Below the pieces are notes generated by a model that searched no databases, was not told the origin of the DNA, and saw nothing but the letters and a program-made list of their open reading frames with translations. The position numbers and the translations under genes are program-made. From Nemertoderma westbladi (taxonomy: Eukaryota; Xenacoelomorpha; Nemertodermatida; Nemertodermatidae): DNA of 64,000 nucleotides. Positions 8,574 through 20,513 of the stretch are shown here, piece after piece; within the stretch, counting starts at the first letter, position 1, and each line of letters opens with the position of its first letter. The stretch spans positions 1-64,000 of the forward strand of contig JAUCBJ010008243.1 of assembly GCA_032718475.1 (NCBI GenBank). Reading direction: 5' to 3'.

Positions 8574-11500
8574 TTAAGAATGCTGTGCCGGCTTGTCAAC
8601 AAAATTGCACCGCCACAACTCCCTATCACCCATGACATTTGCTAGATCATCCGCATCTTTAAGGCCAGTGTCCTTTAAGATGCGTCTCAAGAAAGTCATG
8701 GGCTGTCCACCATGCTTATTCACTCCATGAGGCTGCCAAAGTACAAGATTATGCACTGGCTGGTCCTCACGGCGAAAGCAATGTCCTGCAAAGCGGAGGC
8801 GATTTTGTTCTAGTGTCAAGCTTGGGGGAACCAATGAGACACCTCCAATGTTATATAGTGTCTGGTTGGAGATGTGTGCATTGTACTTGACACAATGTAC
8901 CCGGCGTAGCATTCTTGTGAATGTGCCATCCAGAGATTTGGTGTCCTCAGCAGTTAGAGCCCAGCATGGACTCCCGTAGAGGAGTACTGGAACTACTGCT
9001 GCTCTAAATAATCGGACCTTAAGTTTCCGATTAATTCTAGGTGACTTCCAAATCCTGGAAAGCCTATTCAAGGCTGCCCATGCCTTTCCCTTACGTATTC
9101 GAAGGTCCTCACCTGACTTCCGGATCCATGATCCCAGGTAACAGAAGTCGTCCACATGCTCAAGCATACCATCCTTTGAGCTTATGCTCATCCGATCAGA
9201 GACTTGCTGAGGACTTTCAAAGTTAACTGTCAGAATTTTGGTCTTTCTGGAGTTAATAAAAAGACCAACACTAGAAGCAGCATGTTCTAATGAGCTGAGG
9301 AGCCGCTGGGCTCCCTCTAATGATTCTGAGAGTACTCCTAAGTCATCAGCAAAGTCTAGATCAGTTAGGTACTTGGCAGGATTTCCTCGACTTCTGGAGC
9401 CAGTAGGTGGAGTTATCATCACCCCATCATCATTATGATGATCTAAGGACATGCGTAGAACATAGTCAACCACAATAATGAACAAGAATGGTGCAAGTGT
9501 GTCTCCTTGGAGGACGCCCCATAACACTTCAAATGGTTCTGTGTCACCGTCAACAGTAGACACAAATGTTGTCGAACCATCGTATACTGATCTGATTGCT
9601 GCAATAATTTCATCAGGAATCCCATATAATGAAAGTATGCTGAACATACGTGAGCGAGAGACTGAATCAAAGGCCTTGAAGAAGTCAACAAAGATAACAG
9701 CCAGATGCCTGTCTTTCTTTTTTGATAACTCTTCAATTATCCTTCTAAGTGCCAAAATGGGCTCCATGGTCCCACGACCTTTACGGAACCCATTCTGATT
9801 TCCACGTAGCAGTCTCTCAATGGGATCCCTGATGCGATTTAATAGAATTCTATTGTATAGTTTTGCAGCAATCGAGATCAATGAGATTCCCCGAAAAGAA
9901 CCATAGAGTGTTAGGTTGCCCTTCTTGGGAACTGGCACCAACTTATTTGTTTTCATTTCTTGTGGGACTCTTGTTGTACGGTACATGTCTACTATGATGG
10001 GATAGATGAGCTTTAAACACTCAGGTATTTTAAAGACCTCAGGGGGAACACCATCTACTCCACTGGCACGATTGGTCTTAATGCTCTTTGCAGCAGCCTT
10101 CACTTCTGCAAAGGAGATATCGCCAATGGGAATATCTGGGAGTACAGACTCAGACACTTTTACTTCTATAAAGTTATCAGGCAATACCCTGTCATTATTG
10201 AGGAGCTTTTCAAAGTGGGCTTTCCAACCATTGAGGCGATCGGCTGGTGATTCAGCCTTAACCTTGGTGGTTGGTTGGCTTTTCCGCCCAGTAAGCAGAT
10301 TGATCGATTTCCATGCCTGGGATGATTGCCTGCTGTCGTCAGCATCATTGATGGCATCAACCTGTTGGTTTATTAGCTCCTGTAGATTAACAGAGTACTG
10401 CCTGTTCAGGGACCTAGATGCAGCTTTAACTGCATTCTTGGCCGCTGTAGTCTGTTTGAGTCGGGACTCTTTCTGCGCCTTATGAAGGTCATTTCGGCAC
10501 TTCTGAATTTTGTTGTCAGTCCAGGGGGCCCTTTTCCTGTTTCGAGGGTATACAGGAACTGTTTCTGCAGCTGCTAACTTAACTGCTTCTGTAAAGGCAG
10601 TATAGCCCTCACAGTGATCTGCCGCCTCAGAGGCAAGAGCCTCATACCTGTTGCTCAGCTGTAGTGTGAAGCTGGATCTCACACTTGGCTGTTGCAACAG
10701 AGAGGACCAGTCATGCCGTGGCAAGGCAGATTTCGTTGTTCTGCTAGCACGCAGACTAAGTCTTACCTTGGCCACAATAAGGCGGTGATCACTGGAGAAG
10801 GGTCGAAGTGTAAATGCATTACAGTCTTGTATAGAGCTCCTGTATTTCCTACGAAACAGAATATGGTCTATCTGGGACTTGTGACCACTGGGTCCACTAT
10901 GAGTCCATAGCTTTCCAGTTCGCTTCTTGAACTGGGTTCCAGCCGAAAACAATCCATTTCCAGAGATAAAATCCTGAAGATGGACAGAATTTCGGTTAAC
11001 ACTATTGCTATAGACCCAGGGCGATGTAGGTGATTGATGCAGACTTGCATTAAAGTCTCCCAGGAATGTTAAGAATGCATGCTGATCCACTCCATCAGTT
11101 GCTGCTTGTAGATTGTGGTAGAAATTTTCCACCTCCTCTACAGGGGCAACACTAGTTGGAGAGTAGCACACAATCAGAACCACCTTAGGAAACTTCTTAG
11201 CCAGTCTTCCAGAACATGAGAAGTGGCAACGGATGATGCGGTTAGAGATTTGGTCTATTTTATCCAATGCTGCATGTGCAGTTGGATTCATCAATAGACC
11301 AATTCCACCATTGCCACTATCATCTGCTGACGCGAGGGCGAGTCGCCAACCACCCCCCATGTCCTTAATCAGAACCTCATCAGTCTGTCCAGTCTGCATT
11401 CGGTGCTCTTGAACACCCACTGCGCTAAGAGAAAGCTTATCTGCCAAGGCAGTCAGCTCACCTTGTCGCATTGGGGACCCGAGTGTTAGGGTGTTTACTG

Positions 11501-11870
11501 AGGCTAGTCTAGTGACTTGCCTCAGATTCACCAATGGCTTTGTTGGTCGGGGTGGAACATGAGAGTAGCCTCCAACTCCAGAATCCCTCTCCCCATCACA
11601 ATCTGGCCTCCCTGGTGACCCAGGGTTTGGGCCAGAAAGGTCATCAGGAAAGGGACTCAAAGAATTGTTGGCTGCTCTCTCTCCAGTAGGGGGTGAGACA
11701 GGCAGCCGGTCAGGAGTTAACTGACGCCTGTGAGGCCGATTGTGTCCGGTAATTCCACTGGCCTCTAGTGGCCGGACCTCCGCATTGCTAATGTAATCCA
11801 TAGTGGGGGTTGGGGGGTGCTTTTTTGCCGAGTCAGCTCTCGGGGCAAATACCACACCCTGGTTTGCCAT
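8574..11870 (-). CDS. RTE-like endonuclease-reverse transcriptase, intact
   Basis: From the first ATG (11870) the ORF has 1098 codons; the frame extends seven codons further to a TTG. About 120 N-terminal residues are Pro-rich and unassigned. The APE-type endonuclease (about 120-345) shows VQEHRM, GIGLLMN, LGDFNASL, SQIDHILF and SSDHRLI. The reverse transcriptase (about 560-830) shows VPVPKKGNLTLYGSFRGISL, NGFRKGRGTMEP, VIFVDFFKAFDSVS, GVLQGDTLAPFLFI and the catalytic LDFADDLGV at about 9350. A conserved C-terminal region ends in NFVDKPAQHS. All key catalytic blocks are present. The enzyme would nick target DNA and reverse-transcribe the element RNA in place. Confidence 0.9.
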   Translation of the reverse strand: MANQGVVFAPRADSAKKHPPTPTMDYISNAEVRPLEASGITGHNRPHRRQLTPDRLPVSPPTGERAANNSLSPFPDDLSGPNPGSPGRPDCDGERDSGVGGYSHVPPRPTKPLVNLRQVTRLASVNTLTLGSPMRQGELTALADKLSLSAVGVQEHRMQTGQTDEVLIKDMGGGWRLALASADDSGNGGIGLLMNPTAHAALDKIDQISNRIIRCHFSCSGRLAKKFPKVVLIVCYSPTSVAPVEEVENFYHNLQAATDGVDQHAFLTFLGDFNASLHQSPTSPWVYSNSVNRNSVHLQDFISGNGLFSAGTQFKKRTGKLWTHSGPSGHKSQIDHILFRRKYRSSIQDCNAFTLRPFSSDHRLIVAKVRLSLRASRTTKSALPRHDWSSLLQQPSVRSSFTLQLSNRYEALASEAADHCEGYTAFTEAVKLAAAETVPVYPRNRKRAPWTDNKIQKCRNDLHKAQKESRLKQTTAAKNAVKAASRSLNRQYSVNLQELINQQVDAINDADDSRQSSQAWKSINLLTGRKSQPTTKVKAESPADRLNGWKAHFEKLLNNDRVLPDNFIEVKVSESVLPDIPIGDISFAEVKAAAKSIKTNRASGVDGVPPEVFKIPECLKLIYPIIVDMYRTTRVPQEMKTNKLVPVPKKGNLTLYGSFRGISLISIAAKLYNRILLNRIRDPIERLLRGNQNGFRKGRGTMEPILALRRIIEELSKKKDRHLAVIFVDFFKAFDSVSRSRMFSILSLYGIPDEIIAAIRSVYDGSTTFVSTVDGDTEPFEVLWGVLQGDTLAPFLFIIVVDYVLRMSLDHHNDDGVMITPPTGSRSRGNPAKYLTDLDFADDLGVLSESLEGAQRLLSSLEHAASSVGLFINSRKTKILTVNFESPQQVSDRMSISSKDGMLEHVDDFCYLGSWIRKSGEDLRIRKGKAWAALNRLSRIWKSPRINRKLKVRLFRAAVVPVLLYGSPCWALTAEDTKSLDGTFTRMLRRVHCVKYNAHISNQTLYNIGGVSLVPPSLTLEQNRLRFAGHCFRREDQPVHNLVLWQPHGVNKHGGQPMTFLRRILKDTGLKDADDLANVMGDRELWRCNFVDKPAQHS

Positions 11871-12298
11871 TCCACAGGGTGGGTGTCGCAATGGAGTCAG
11901 ATATGAGGCCCATCACCCATATCTACTCTGGCGTACATGACCCACCATTGGCTGTTGCAGCTCATCTGCTGGGTCATGCCCTGTACCCTTGCTGCCAGGT
12001 GCAGGTCGCAGTGAAGTGCCCTCAGAGTGGACATGAGAACACTCTACTCCTAACCAGCCATTGGTAGATCACCATCTGCCTGGTCAGGCCATATACCCCT
12101 GCAGCCAAGTATATGGGTCCTTAATCCAGGACCAAGGGCGTCCTTATCCCAGAACGAAGGGGGTCCTAGTTACAGGACCAGATTTGCCCTAGTAAGAGGG
12201 TCTATGCAGCTACAGGTGGCACCTCCTTTATGCTGCATGGAGGTGGCAAGTTTTCTTGATCAATGACCTAGAATACCTGACCTGACCGCAAGTCCAGC

Positions 12299-12309
12299 CC
12301 AGTCAGCCC
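12299..12309. repeat. Target-site duplication, right copy
   Basis: CCAGTCAGCCC, identical to 8510-8520; it fixes the 5' end of the element at 12298. Confidence 0.85.
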
Positions 12310-13157
12310 AGCATCATTGATCCATGACTAACAATCACTACTGAAAGCAACCGCCCTCATCCCGTACTCGAGAATGTCTACAATTACAGTCATTCAAATA
12401 ATGGCAAAGCCTGAGTGATGGCAAACAAAATTAGATTAACTGGGGATTTTCTGGTTTCAAAGGAAATCTGTGAAAAGCAAGGATCTCATTATCGCTGATA
12501 AGATGTTTCTCATTAGGAGTTCAACATTTCTACATTCGTATAAGTCCATCGCAGCAAGCAGTCCCACCCATCAGCTGCACCCCACCATACATTTGGGTGG
12601 ATTCTTATTGATTGGAATTTTATGCATTAGATGTAGATGTAAGGGGCAGTATATTTGAAATCGCCCTGTACTGTTAGTCAAGTATACTTTTGATGGGTGG
12701 ATCGAAAGATATCGACTTCTTGGGTTTAGCAATGAAGCAGCTACATGTTAGTGTTTTATTTTTTCGGATGCCATAATAAACATGGTCAGCTTTCCTGTTA
12801 TTTCTAAATGAGGTATCATTTTACAGTTTAATAATACTCTTTCTTGCCCATTTCCCTTTGGCTGTATTGTCTGTCCTATCTTTGTGGTAATATGTAATGG
12901 TTGAACTAAATCTATGATAAATGGTGTGTAGTAGATATGGTCATAGTTAGTTAGGTCGAGGCATAATTAGTGTGGCCTAAAAATGTTCCAATATTTATCG
13001 TACAGTATATAAATTTGTAGAAATTATTAGAAGTTGGGAAGTTTTTTTGAAGTTTTAGTAAGTGTGTAATGAGACATGGTACGCCCCAATTGTTTACGAT
13101 TGAACTTTTTACACCCCTCCCATTTATCTAAAGTACTACTAGAAGGTATGGGTCGAT
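12310..13157. other. Spacer, nothing recognised
   Basis: No coding potential or repeat structure that I can support. Confidence 0.5.
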
Positions 13158-13711
13158 GGTCCGAATGAGACAAAGGTCCGAATGGGACGAACGTTCGAAA
13201 AAGGCCGTCTGGGCCGCTTTTTTTCGGACATTGTTCCCGTTTGGACCTTCGTCCTGGGTGTGTGAGGCATTCGTCTACGGCCACGAGCTGTACGTTATAG
13301 AAGACAAAGTTTGTATGGCCCAAAGGCATCAAACATTAGTTGTTTATCCCATGACGAAGGTCCGAATGACCAGGATGGCAGGGTGAAGGTCCAAATTGTG
13401 TGTGTGATCCATTATGTGGAAATCTTTGACACTGATTTATGAAACTCTCGTATTGGCCCCCTCTTATAAGTCCAATTTATGTACAGTATTTCTACAGTAT
13501 TGCTTATTATTGTCCTATAATAATGTAATATGTATATATTCTTTTTATTTATTCACCTGTGACTTGTATTAATAATTATTAAATAATAAATTGAAGATAT
13601 GCACTAGAGTATTATCGTACTAATTGGTTAAACACATTAATATTAATTAATTAAATAAATATAATAGTAATAATGTCTTCGTCCTATTCGGAACTTTGTC
13701 CCATTCGGACC
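13158..13711. mobile_element. Foldback or MITE-like element with GGTCCGAATGGGAC motifs
   Basis: The 35-bp ends 13158-13192 and 13677-13711 are reverse complements at 31 of 35 positions. Each end is itself two copies of a GGTCCGAATGGGAC-like motif, and further copies lie inside (about 13230-13258 inverted, 13355-13395 direct). No transposase is encoded. A related motif pair occurs near 35620-35660. Superfamily unknown. Confidence 0.55.
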
Positions 13712-15698
13712 GTCGTCCTGTTGTTTCGGATCTTTGTCTTAGGTGTTTCTGTCCGCGCTTTCAGACCTTTAGCAGTTTAACCTGCCAAATTTATCATAGA
13801 ACATTTCACCGTGCACTGTGTACTATGCTCCTTCCTATTCAATGGTATCTGGAAGGTGAAAGGAAACGTGGTTGTCAGCCATTAACAATCACGTTTGTGA
13901 GCGAATAGATAAACCAAAATAATAGCAAAAGATGAGCAATCACCCTGAATACAATATTTCCTGTAAAGTGGAGTGATATGGCATGATCGTGTGATTGGTA
14001 TGGAAGGAGTCCTTTAGATATACAACAAGAAGAAAACAATATATGGATTGTTGTACTCAACAACTCTGTGGTATTAGTATTTCCCATAGGCCCAATGGGA
14101 AGAGCAATTATGATTAGATTAGGTTATTGGTAGAGTAGTGGACGAATGGCAGAAACGGGCCCCTTACAACTAACTAACTACACATATAATGAAGATGAGC
14201 AAGGTGTTAATAACAGATTAGTCAAATATTGTCTATATTGATTTATATTTACCGGTGGTTTATTGGTGTAGTTTCATTCTTGTGTATTAAATAGCTACAT
14301 CAAATATCACCAAACCCCTATTTGGTGTATTTGATTTATTGGTATAATATTTACACAATCCACGACGTAATTGAGATACTTTGCTATATTGAATCAAATA
14401 TACAACGTAACCATTTCATTGACAGCTCCTCTGGTATCCATACCAAACCCTCGACTAGATCAACCAACAGCTGGACCCCTGGTCGATACCAGAGTGAGAT
14501 TGACTAAGAAGGGGAGGTATATATTACCAGCTAAGGACATGCACAAGAATCGTTGAGGGTTTTCAAAACTACATAAGCCCAACAGAATCTACTCACACGT
14601 CTGCTGAACAAAACTAGTCTTGATAACGCAGATAAGTTGGTGATAAATACATGGGTGATCGCGAACTATCGCGGAGATCTGAGCATACAGATTATTATTA
14701 TTATTATTGTTTTATTTTATATACATCATTATAAAAATGGCACAGATTAATTGTAGAGATCGAGTAACAAAAAGAGTAAATAAAAGAATCACAAAATAAG
14801 GCACACGTTTACAATAAATGGGCACAAAAGATTATTTATAACTAAATTTGTACGTATTAAATCGCCCTAAGGACTTGATATATATTCATAGTATGATTCA
14901 TATGACTATAATATGATTCAAGGTCTTTTAGTGTAGGTCCAATGTTCGAGTTATTAGTACTACTGGAATGAACACTAGAGCTGGCTAGAAGTTTCCAGAA
15001 ACATTTAGTTTCAAATTATTTTACAGACTTTCTAACTTAATTAGCCTTTAATTAACCTAGTTGGATCTATTGTAAACAGCTCTAGCTTGCCGTATACACT
15101 TGCTATGATTTGACCGTGTCCCTGAAAATTCAGAATATGTGGCGCTTATTAGGGCTACTTTTAAAAATAATTCACATTTCCCTTCAAATTAGCTCTTTTT
15201 TCCAGTTTTGTTTAATTAATGAAGTTTTCTCCCTCCTAACTCAAATCTCATCATCCATGTCACGATTTTTTATTGTTAAGGAATTATGATTTAACGTTTT
15301 ATAAAGATTGCTTCTTAAAATGTAATTTAGATAAAATTACAATAAACAAATTGCGTTGTTTATGAAGCTCATATGCGTATTGATTTTGCAGCATCTCAAT
15401 GCTATGCATTCTGGTGTATAAATCTCTTCTGCAAATAAGCAGATTAATTGCTCTGGTAGATCCTATAGTAGTTATAACAGCTTCATGTTAATTAGAGTCA
15501 TGTGTTAGAGAAATCAATTTTTATATTGTTCTCAGCTCAAATCAGGCTGAACTTAAGTAACTTAGTTCATATGCGGCAGCTTCCCAAAAAACCAATGTTA
15601 AAACATTGTTATATTTTGTTGGCTACTTTAATTATTATTCTTGTGTATCATATTTAATAATAATAATTAAACGTATATTTATTTTTTTGCAATTCACC
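13712..15698. other. Upstream region of the crystallin-domain gene
   Basis: AT-rich and without recognisable coding sequence. It contains an ATT microsatellite near 14690-14710. The promoter of the crystallin-domain gene should lie at its right end, but no TATA box or initiator can be singled out. Confidence 0.4.
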
Positions 15699-15931
15699 AT
15701 GATTCTAGGTACTGGTATCTGTACCGGTACTATTTTGCTGGTGGCAGCTCTAACTGCCACCACTCGGGTCAGATCCGCTGAAATCCCAGGGTGTGAGCCC
15801 CACATTGAGCTCTACCCTTACGATAACCTAAAGGGAGATAAGGTTGATATTCACAAGGAAACTATTTACAGTGAGCTAGTCGCAAAGGGAATAGGAGAAA
15901 AAGCAGCTTCAGTGAACGTCATCTGCGGCAT
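15699..15931 (+). CDS. Crystallin-like gene exon 1: signal peptide and Greek key 1
   Basis: The ATG sits in the context TTCACCATGA. Residues 1-27 form a typical signal peptide (MILGTGICTGTILLVAALTA then ...RVRSA), giving a secreted product. The mature part starts EIPGCEPHIELYPYDNLKGD, the opening strand pattern of a crystallin Greek key, and runs to SVNVICG. The exon ends in phase 2 at the donor GTTAGT (15932). The next exon lies 17 kb downstream because intron 1 contains the nested retrotransposons at 16322-31808. Confidence 0.75.
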
Positions 15932-16321
15932 GTTAGTACAAAATTTAGATAACTAAATTAATTGTATCAGGAATTCATCCATTTTTAATTTACAGAATAT
16001 ATATTTTGTAATAACTATTTAGATACTTGTGTGTAAAGTAGCCTTTTACAGTGTGATGATCCGAGTGCTGTGTTACATGAACGAACGTAGTGAGTGAGTG
16101 AAGATAAAGTCACGAGGGTCAGAATACTGTAAAGTACTTTGTATCAAGTATTTATGTAGTTTTATTCTAAAATTGTAACATTACGAAATTATTGTATATA
16201 TATTATACGTGATAGAATCTGCACAAATTAAATTAGTTGCTGTATAAATAAATGTAAAAATGACATAAATTATGTTATAAAAAAGTTAGCATATATTTAT
16301 GGTGGCGTTTGGAGCCATGTT

Positions 16322-16931
16322 TGTGACGGGATACAATTGAGTTGGCAGTTTGAACCCCAACCGGTGTGTGTTTGGGCTATATGCGTCGCCGCATCCGTAA
16401 GGTGCTGAAAGGCTGTAATTTGAATGTCAAGACCGAAGGCCGTTGGAATAACTGAGTTTTAGTGTATGATATTAATAATGTCAGATCGCAATAATAGCAC
16501 AATCAGAATATAATAGCACGGTAGTGACGACGGTTAAAAACCGTTCCGGTCTCACAACTCTACATATATCAACTGTATCATAATCAATAAGTACAACGGC
16601 TATATTGCTAACACATATTAGTTACTCCTACTGTACTGAGTGGCCTGGCCAATAGATGCGTTCCAATCACCTGTTTTCCCCTCCCATCATTGGCTCACCT
16701 AATTAATCTTCATCTCGCCACTCCCTGTTGCCACTGTCCCCAATTGCTAGCCCCTTTGTCCCCTGAGATGGCTTATGTCCTCTCAATTCTATGCGTGGTT
16801 GGCATTGTGTGTTGCCTGAGTTGGTTATTAGGTGACATTATATTGGTAATGTCACCTTCCCAACTATGATTGGTAAAAAGCCACTTCGCCCATTTTCCAC
16901 TGGGTAGTGCAGGGAATTGAACCCGCTTACA
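16322..16931 (-). repeat. 3' LTR of the deleted BEL/Pao-like element
   Basis: On + it starts TGTGACGGGAT like the other LTRs of the family and ends GCTTACA next to the polypurine tract (CTCCCCCC on +). The block GACGACGGTTAAAAACCG corresponds to GATGACGGTATTTAGAG at 61271-61287. Its last 107 bp match 31702-31808. Confidence 0.75.
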
Positions 16932-17588
16932 CTCCCCCCCATGCTATCTTCCCGGTGAGAAGATAGCATCAACCTCAAGTGCGCTTCAATTCCGCTGGAA
17001 TCCAATCTAATATTGGATGTGGGGTGGAATTTTCTTCTCGGGGTCAGCTTTCCAGGCTGGCCCCCCTGGGTCTGTTTTCACTACCCATCCTTGGTACATC
17101 TGCGAGCTAAGCTGTACCAAGGCATCTGGTGTCTCTGTTTTAGACGATTGCCCTCACTCCTCACACAATTTTATCTTTCGGACTTTGAAGTCCCTTCCGC
17201 TCTCACTAGTCCCTTAGGACTCATCCCCCTCCATGCTCGCTCCCCACGCTTGAATCTCGCACCCTTTTACTTCCCCATACCCTAACACCTCCTCCCCATA
17301 CTCCTCCCATGCTCAACCCATTTCATCCTCGCTCACTTCCGTCGGGCCTCACGCATGTGTACACCATGTCAATGAGATCCGTCATCGTCCCATCCTCCTG
17401 TTTTAGTCAATTAGTCCCCAGTCCCAGTAGCTAATTGGAAAAGGTAATATCTGACTGTAGTACGTATATTATACTTTCTCTAATATTGATTGATTACCTA
17501 TGTACATACTAATTGCACTTTGTTCATTGCACTTAGGAATTGTTTGTACTGGTCTGTCCATGCGGTGCCTTCCAGGAACGTTGACATC
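16932..17588 (-). other. 3' noncoding region of the BEL/Pao-like element
   Basis: Collinear with 61636-62330: both carry a polypurine tract beside the LTR, an inverted repeat around CTATCTTCCCGGTGAGAAGATAG, the block TTTCCAGGCTG, and GGTGCCTTCCAGG near the ORF-B end. The conserved hairpin beside the LTR may matter for RNA structure; that is inference. Confidence 0.65.
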
Positions 17589-19320
17589 TGCCTTGCCGCG
17601 GCATGACTGGTCCTCTCTGTTGCAACAGCCAAGTGTGAGATCCAGCTTCACACTACAGCTGAGGAACAGGTATGAGGCTCTTGCCACTGAGGCGGCAGAT
17701 CACTGTGAGGGTTATACTGCCTTTACAGAAGCAGTTAAGTTAGCAGCTGCAGAAACAGTTCCTGTATACCCTCGAAACAGGAAAAGGGCCCCGTGGACTG
17801 ACAACAAAATTCAGAAGTGCCGAAATGACCTTCATAAGGCGCAGAAAGAGTCCCGACTCAAACAGACTACAGCGGCCAAGAATGCAGTTAAGGCTGCATC
17901 TAGGTCCCTGAACAGGCAGTACTCTGCTAATCTACAGGAGCTAATAAACCAACAGGTTGATGCCATCAATGATGCTGACGACAGCAGGCAATCATCCCAG
18001 GCATGGAAATCGATCAATCTGCTTACTGGGCGGAAAAGCCAACCAACCACCAAGGTTAAGGCTGAATCACCAGCCGATCGCCTCAATGGTTGGAAAGCCC
18101 ACTTTGAAAAGCTCCTCAATAATGACAGGGTATTGCCTGATAACTTTATAGAAGTAAAAGTGTCTGAGTCTGTACTCCCAGATATTCCCATTGGCGATAT
18201 CTCCTTTGCAGAAGTGAAGGCTGCTGCAAAGAGCATTAAGACCAATCGTGCCAGTGGAGTAGATGGTGTTCCCCCTGAGGTCTTTAAAATACCTGAGTGT
18301 TTAAAGCTCATCTATCCCATCATAGTAGACATGTACCGAACAACAAGAGTCCCACAAGAAATGAAAACAAATAAGTTGGTGCCAGTTCCCAAGAAGGGCA
18401 ACCTAACACTCTATGGTTCTTTTCGGGGAATCTCATTGATCTCGATTGCTGCAAAGCTATACAATAGGATTCTATTAAATCGCATCAGGGATCCCATTGA
18501 GAGACTGCTCCGTGGAAATCAGAATGGGTTCCGTAAAGGTCGTGGGACCATGGAGCCCATTTTGGCACTTAGAAGGATAATTGAAGAGTTTTCAAAAAAG
18601 AAAGACAGGCATCTGGCTGTTATCTTTGTTGACTTCTTCAAGGCCTTTGATTCAGTCTCTCGCTCACATATGTTCAGCATACTTTCATTATATGGGATTC
18701 CTGATGAAATTATTGCAGCAATCAGATCAGTATACGATGGTTCGACAACATTTGTGTCTACTATTGACGGTGACACAGAACCATTTGAAGTGTTATGGGG
18801 TGTCCTCCAAGGAGACACACTTGCACCATTCTTGTTCATTATTGTGGTTGACTATGTTCTACGCATGTCCTTAGATCATTATAATGATGATGGGGTGATG
18901 ATAACTCCACCTACTGGCTCCAGAAGTCGAGGAAATCCTGCCAAGTACCTAACTGATCTAGACTTTGCTGATGACTTAGGAGTACTCTCAGAATCATTAG
19001 AGGGAGCCCAACGGCTCCTCAGCTCATTAGAACATGCTGCTTCTAGTGTTGGTCTTTTTATTAACTCCAGAAAGACCAAAATTCTGACAGTTAACTTTGA
19101 AAGTCCTCAGCAAGTCTCTGATTGGATGAGCATAAGCTCAAAGGATGGTATGCTTGAGCATGTGGACGACTTCTGTTACCTGGGATCATGGATCCGGAAG
19201 TCAGGTAAGGACCTTCGAATACGTAAGGGAAAGGCATGGGCAGCTTTGAATAGGCTTTCCAGGATTTGGAAGTCACCGAGAATTAATCGGAAACTTAAGG
19301 TCCGATTATTTAGAGCAGCA
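17589..19320 (+). pseudogene. RTE-like copy 2, first part (5' truncated)
   Basis: Nearly identical to the reverse complement of copy 1 from within the endonuclease-RT linker to just after the RT core (ending LKVRLFRAA). The frame is undisturbed through FVDFFKAFDS and LDFADD. The copy is preceded by GACATC (17583-17588), repeated after its 3' end at 30675-30680. It breaks off at 19320 where the 10.9-kb LINE begins and resumes at 30236. Confidence 0.85.
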
Positions 19321-19965
19321 TTTCATTTCATTTCAACATAGAAACCAGGCAGGCTGGCACTTTTAATCATAATTATTTGAATTATGTAAAACCCATATTC
19401 ACAGTTATGGCACAAATAAAAACTGAACAACATGGTGACATGAAGAGTATATACAGGATCGATTTCACCAATAATTATTAGTAGGTTCTAATGCGACACA
19501 GTTAAACTATATATACATACATAGGCTTTTTCATATTAAAATGGTCGAACCAAGAAACAATTTCACCAATAGTTAGTAGTGGGTTCTGTTTATAGTAAAA
19601 TATAAGGGCAATTATCTAAGCCACTCCTATAAGTTTGTAATTATATTATTCACGTAGCAATAATGGCGACAAAAATCAGGGCCATGAATAAAATATGGTG
19701 AGACAGGCATTATTGTCTACAAGTGAAGGACGCGCCATGTCCCAGGTGATCCATTTAAGGTGGTCTTAACAAACTCGATAAAATATTAAATAAACAGTAA
19801 GTATCAGATAAAATGAACAGATTCAAGCTTGACACTTTTTAAAATTTGTAGTTAAAACGTCAAATAACGAGGTCGTATTGTCAGGGATTAGAATTTGACA
19901 AGCTAGGTGCAGGTGAGGATGCAGCCACATATTATGAACCCCTATTCGCGGCAATGCTGAGAGTG
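19321..19965 (-). other. 3' UTR and pentamer tail of the LINE
   Basis: No coding sequence. It ends on the - strand in GTTGAAATGAAATGAAA, three TGAAA-type units, directly at the RTE junction. Confidence 0.65.
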
Positions 19966-20513
19966 CTATATAATGTTGAAATAGTCTAGTATCATTTTAT
20001 GCTTGGTTTCGAATGTGATCGTGCTAAGGCTGTAGCAGTTTCTTATGAAATTGGAGCTGTCATATGGTGGGGGATTAGAAATTGACAAACGAGATTGCAG
20101 ACTCTTTAAGGAGTATTCATACAGAAGGATCGACGCGAGCCGAGGTAGGAGGAAGTGGGTCTGGGCCATCTTGTAGGTGCTGCCGAGGCCTTGGTATTTC
20201 CCCTTTGTATTGAGGTCTAGTAAGTGGCGCAGATAAGTTTGTAGTGGATGATTTGGGCACTTCGTCAGTCTTATTAGCATCCCTATACAGAGGCGAAAAG
20301 CCGAAACCGATATTGGTGGGCAGTCCATGAGATTGTAGATTATAGTATTTGAGGTGTAAGAACCAAGGCAGAGCAGTCCTCGCATGATCTTACGATGGTA
20401 GGCATCTAGTTGTTCTAACTGGGTGGACGTCATAGCACCGACCAAGAACTGGATATTGTACAATGCGGACGGAATCGCTACTTTATTCCATAGAGTGGCA
20501 ATGGTGGAGCAGG
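19966..20513 (-). pseudogene. C-terminal part of the LINE reverse transcriptase, frame-shifted
   Basis: Encodes FLVGAMTSTQLEQLDAYHRK and further Leu-rich helices typical of the region after the thumb in CR1-like reverse transcriptases. A frame change near 20500 separates it from the main ORF, so this copy is probably inactive unless the shift is a sequencing error. Confidence 0.6.

Larger units (their letters stand above)
8521..12298 (-). mobile_element. RTE-like LINE, full length (copy 1)
   Basis: The 3778-bp element is bounded by a perfect 11-bp target duplication, CCAGTCAGCCC, at 8510-8520 and 12299-12309. Its 3' end (left) is a TAG trinucleotide repeat rather than poly(A), as in RTE-type elements, and it carries a single ORF for endonuclease and reverse transcriptase. 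About 430 nt of 5' leader precede the ORF. Four other pieces of the same family lie in the window (17589-30674 split, 39772-41256, 44628-45357, 54212-54275). Full length, an undisturbed frame and a clean duplication suggest a recent and possibly active copy. Confidence 0.9.

Noticed and set aside
17500-17588. Apparent N-terminal extension of RTE copy 2
   Set aside because: These bases belong to the 3' noncoding region of the BEL/Pao-like host element; the RTE sequence starts at 17589 after GACATC.
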